A stretch of DNA of 7,083 bases, from NCBI GenBank assembly GCA_015062635.1, contig SUUF01000103.1, positions 1 through 7,083 on the forward strand. Reading direction: 5' to 3'. Of this stretch, positions 5,415 to 7,083 are shown piece after piece. The stretch's first letter is position 1. Every line of letters starts with the position of its first letter. A program made the position numbers and the translations under genes. The notes under the pieces were generated by a model, which saw only the letters and a list, made by a program, of their open reading frames with translations, had not been told where the DNA came from and did not search any database. The stretch is from Coriobacteriaceae bacterium. GTDB taxonomy: Bacteria > Actinomycetota > Coriobacteriia > Coriobacteriales > Eggerthellaceae.

Positions 5415-6866
5415 ATGAAGAAACTCGTGAACATAATCGGGGGCGGTCTCGCCGGTTCGGAAGCCGCCCTCCAGCTTGCCGCGCGCGGCGTGTCGGTGAA
5501 CCTTCTCGAGATGCGCCCGGCGAAGCAGACGCCGGTCCATGCCGGCAGCGGCCTGGCGGAACTCGTGTGCTCGAATTCGCTCAAGAGCATGAAGGAGGAC
5601 AAGCCCGCAGGCATGTTGAAGGACGAGCTCGCCCTGCTCGGCTCGCGGTTGCTGCACTGCGCGATTGCGGCGCGGGTGCCGGCTGGCGGCGCGCTCGCCG
5701 TCGATCGCACCGCTTTCAGCTCCGCCGTCGATGCGATGGTGGCGGCCGAGCCGAACATCACCCGGGTCGTGGGGGAGGCCATATCGCTTGGAAGCGAGGT
5801 ACGTTACATCGACGCGGATGGGCGTGAGCAGGCGCTCGATGCTGCCGATGCGACGATCGTGGCGACGGGTCCGCTTACCTCCGATGCCCTCGCCGAGCAG
5901 GTGCGCGGGATCACGGGGTCCGACCATATGGCATTCTACGATGCCGCAGCGCCCATCGTCATGGCCGATTCGCTCGATTCGCGGGTGCTGTTCCGGCAGA
6001 GCCGCTACGACGACTCGGGCGACGGCGACTACTTGAACGCGCCGTTCACCAAAGAAGAATACGAGCGGTTCATCACTGAGCTCTTGCAAGCCGACCGGGT
6101 GATAGCCCGCGATTTCGAGACGCGCGACCTGTTCTGCGCCTGCCAGCCCATCGAGGAGGTGGCGCGCAGCGGGTTCGACGCCCCACGCCATGGCATGATG
6201 AAACCGGTCGGGCTCATCGACCCGCGCACCGGCCGGCGCCCGTATGCGGCAGTGCAGTTGCGCGCCGAGGATGCGCACGGGTCGAGCTACAACCTCGTGG
6301 GTTTCCAGACGAATCTCACGTTCCCCGAGCAGCGGCGCGTGTTCCGGCTCGTCCCGGGACTCGAGCATGCGGAGTTCGCGCGGTACGGCGTGATGCACCG
6401 CAATACTTTCCTCGATGCGCCGAGCCTGCTCGACGATTCGTTCAGGCTCCGCGGTTCCGAGACAATCTATTTCGCCGGTCAGGTCGCCGGCACGGAAGGG
6501 TATTGCGAGGCCATCATGTCGGGCTTGTATGTGGCGCTGCGCGTTTATGCGCGCCTCATCGAGACCGCCATGCGCCCGCTGCCCGGTACCACCTCGTTCG
6601 GGGCGCTCGTGCGCTATGCCACCGACCCCCGCACCGTCGACTACCAGCCGATGCATGTGAACTTCGGCGTGTTTCCGCCTATCGACCCGCCCATACGCAA
6701 CAAGGGCCAGCGGTATCGCGCCTTCCTCGAACGTGAACGGGCCGACATGAAGGCATATGTCGACGAGCTCGCCGAAGCCGGCATCCTCGATGGCGACGAT
6801 GCAGGCCACCGTGAATGGACGGCGCTGCTCGATGCGCTCGGCATGCGGGATGGCTCCGAGCGATGA
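5415..6866 (+). CDS. trmFO: Folate/FAD-dependent tRNA (uracil-54-C5)-methyltransferase TrmFO
   Basis: Makes 5-methyluridine at position 54 of tRNA using methylene-tetrahydrofolate as carbon source and reduced FAD. The 483-residue protein begins with the FAD dinucleotide motif IIGGGLAGSEAA (7-18). It carries VNLLEMRP (28-35), LVCSNSLKS with Cys52, PAGGALAVDRTAF, VATGPLTSDAL, FYDAAAPIV and SRYDDSGDGDYLNAPF. Further on are CACQPIEEVARSG with Cys243, NLVGFQTNLTFPEQ, and the C-terminal FAD segment YFAGQVAGTEGYCEAIMSG. Cys52 and Cys243 align by motif with the two functional cysteines of the B. subtilis enzyme (Cys51 and Cys226). ATG 5415 gives the standard MKKLVNIIGGG start; a GTG at 5409 would add only two residues. 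TrmFO is typical of Firmicutes and some other phyla but unusual in most Actinobacteria. The gene overlaps xerC by four bases. Confidence 0.97.
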   Translation: MKKLVNIIGGGLAGSEAALQLAARGVSVNLLEMRPAKQTPVHAGSGLAELVCSNSLKSMKEDKPAGMLKDELALLGSRLLHCAIAARVPAGGALAVDRTAFSSAVDAMVAAEPNITRVVGEAISLGSEVRYIDADGREQALDAADATIVATGPLTSDALAEQVRGITGSDHMAFYDAAAPIVMADSLDSRVLFRQSRYDDSGDGDYLNAPFTKEEYERFITELLQADRVIARDFETRDLFCACQPIEEVARSGFDAPRHGMMKPVGLIDPRTGRRPYAAVQLRAEDAHGSSYNLVGFQTNLTFPEQRRVFRLVPGLEHAEFARYGVMHRNTFLDAPSLLDDSFRLRGSETIYFAGQVAGTEGYCEAIMSGLYVALRVYARLIETAMRPLPGTTSFGALVRYATDPRTVDYQPMHVNFGVFPPIDPPIRNKGQRYRAFLERERADMKAYVDELAEAGILDGDDAGHREWTALLDALGMRDGSER

Positions 6867-7083
6867 GCGAGACGCGTGAGGTTGCGCTAGAACGTGAATG
6901 TACGGAAGCGGAGAGACTGCGCGCCGCCCGCGATGCCGCCGACCGGTTCTTGCAAGCGCTCGAGGTCGAGAGAAACGCCTCGGCCCACACCATCCGCTCA
7001 TATGCCGCCGACCTCGATGCCTATCTGCGCTGGTGCGAGGCGAGGGGCGTCGATGCGCTGAAACCGGGGCGCCGTGCGCTGCG
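6863..7083 (+). CDS. xerC: Tyrosine recombinase XerC, N-terminal part (cut by window end)
   Basis: Site-specific recombinase that, with XerD, resolves chromosome dimers at dif sites near division. The ATG at 6863 overlaps the trmFO stop as ATGA, and the frame stays open to the last base (73 codons plus two bases). After a charged stretch of about 27 residues comes the SAM-like core-binding domain: RFLQALEVERNASAHTIRSY then AADLDAYLRWCEARGVDAL, the typical start of XerC/D proteins. The catalytic domain with Arg, His and Tyr residues lies outside the window, so activity cannot be judged. The trmFO-xerC order matches B. subtilis trmFO-codV, which favours XerC over another integrase. The N-terminus is longer than usual by roughly 20 residues, so a later start is possible. 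Confidence 0.88.
   Translation, partial: MSETREVALERECTEAERLRAARDAADRFLQALEVERNASAHTIRSYAADLDAYLRWCEARGVDALKPGRRAL

Noticed and set aside
5301..7001. 566-codon open frame on the - strand opposite trmFO and xerC
   Set aside because: Same antisense shadow pattern; trmFO and xerC on the + strand have clear conserved motifs throughout.

Overview
The window is a GC-rich, gene-dense piece of bacterial chromosome. All eight genes lie on the + strand, and no phage, IS, CRISPR, tRNA or rRNA signal is visible. The gene order rplS - rnhB - yraN - comM - dprA - xerC matches the actinobacterial arrangement (as around M. tuberculosis rplS to xerC). A trmFO gene directly before xerC is instead a Firmicutes-type pairing (B. 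subtilis smf-topA-trmFO-codV). High GC, actinobacterial order and a folate-dependent TrmFO together point to a deep-branching actinobacterium of the class Coriobacteriia, probably Eggerthellaceae. This assignment is inference from gene content and order, not from a database match.

Layout: (1) 7-1019, azlC and azlD, a two-subunit branched-chain amino-acid exporter joined by an ATGA overlap. (2) 1020-1191, an intergenic stretch with a strong sigma70-type promoter for rplS. (3) 1192-1539, rplS (ribosomal protein L19), closed by a clear intrinsic terminator at 1559-1587. (4) 1622-2395, rnhB (RNase HII), whose candidate extended -10 promoter sits so close to the ATG that the mRNA would be leaderless. 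(5) 2393-2480, a striking array of eight 11-bp direct repeats that begins on the rnhB stop codon and ends just before the yraN leader. (6) 2514-5359, yraN-comM-dprA, packed with a 3-nt gap and then an ATGA overlap. (7) 5415-6866 trmFO and 6863 onward xerC (cut by the window end), joined by another ATGA overlap, with a second possible near-leaderless start in front of trmFO.

How the genes fit together: YraN (nuclease-fold protein), ComM (hexameric helicase-like AAA+ protein) and DprA (RecA loader for incoming single-stranded DNA) form a DNA-uptake/recombination cassette. RnhB removes ribonucleotides from DNA. XerC resolves chromosome dimers, and TrmFO methylates tRNA at U54. L19 is a ribosome structural protein. 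AzlCD is unrelated cargo at the left edge.

The genes themselves are well-known families. The most unusual structure is the helically phased 11-bp repeat array, with a 22-bp higher-order pattern, in front of the yraN-comM-dprA cassette. Second is the pair of apparent leaderless or near-leaderless starts.
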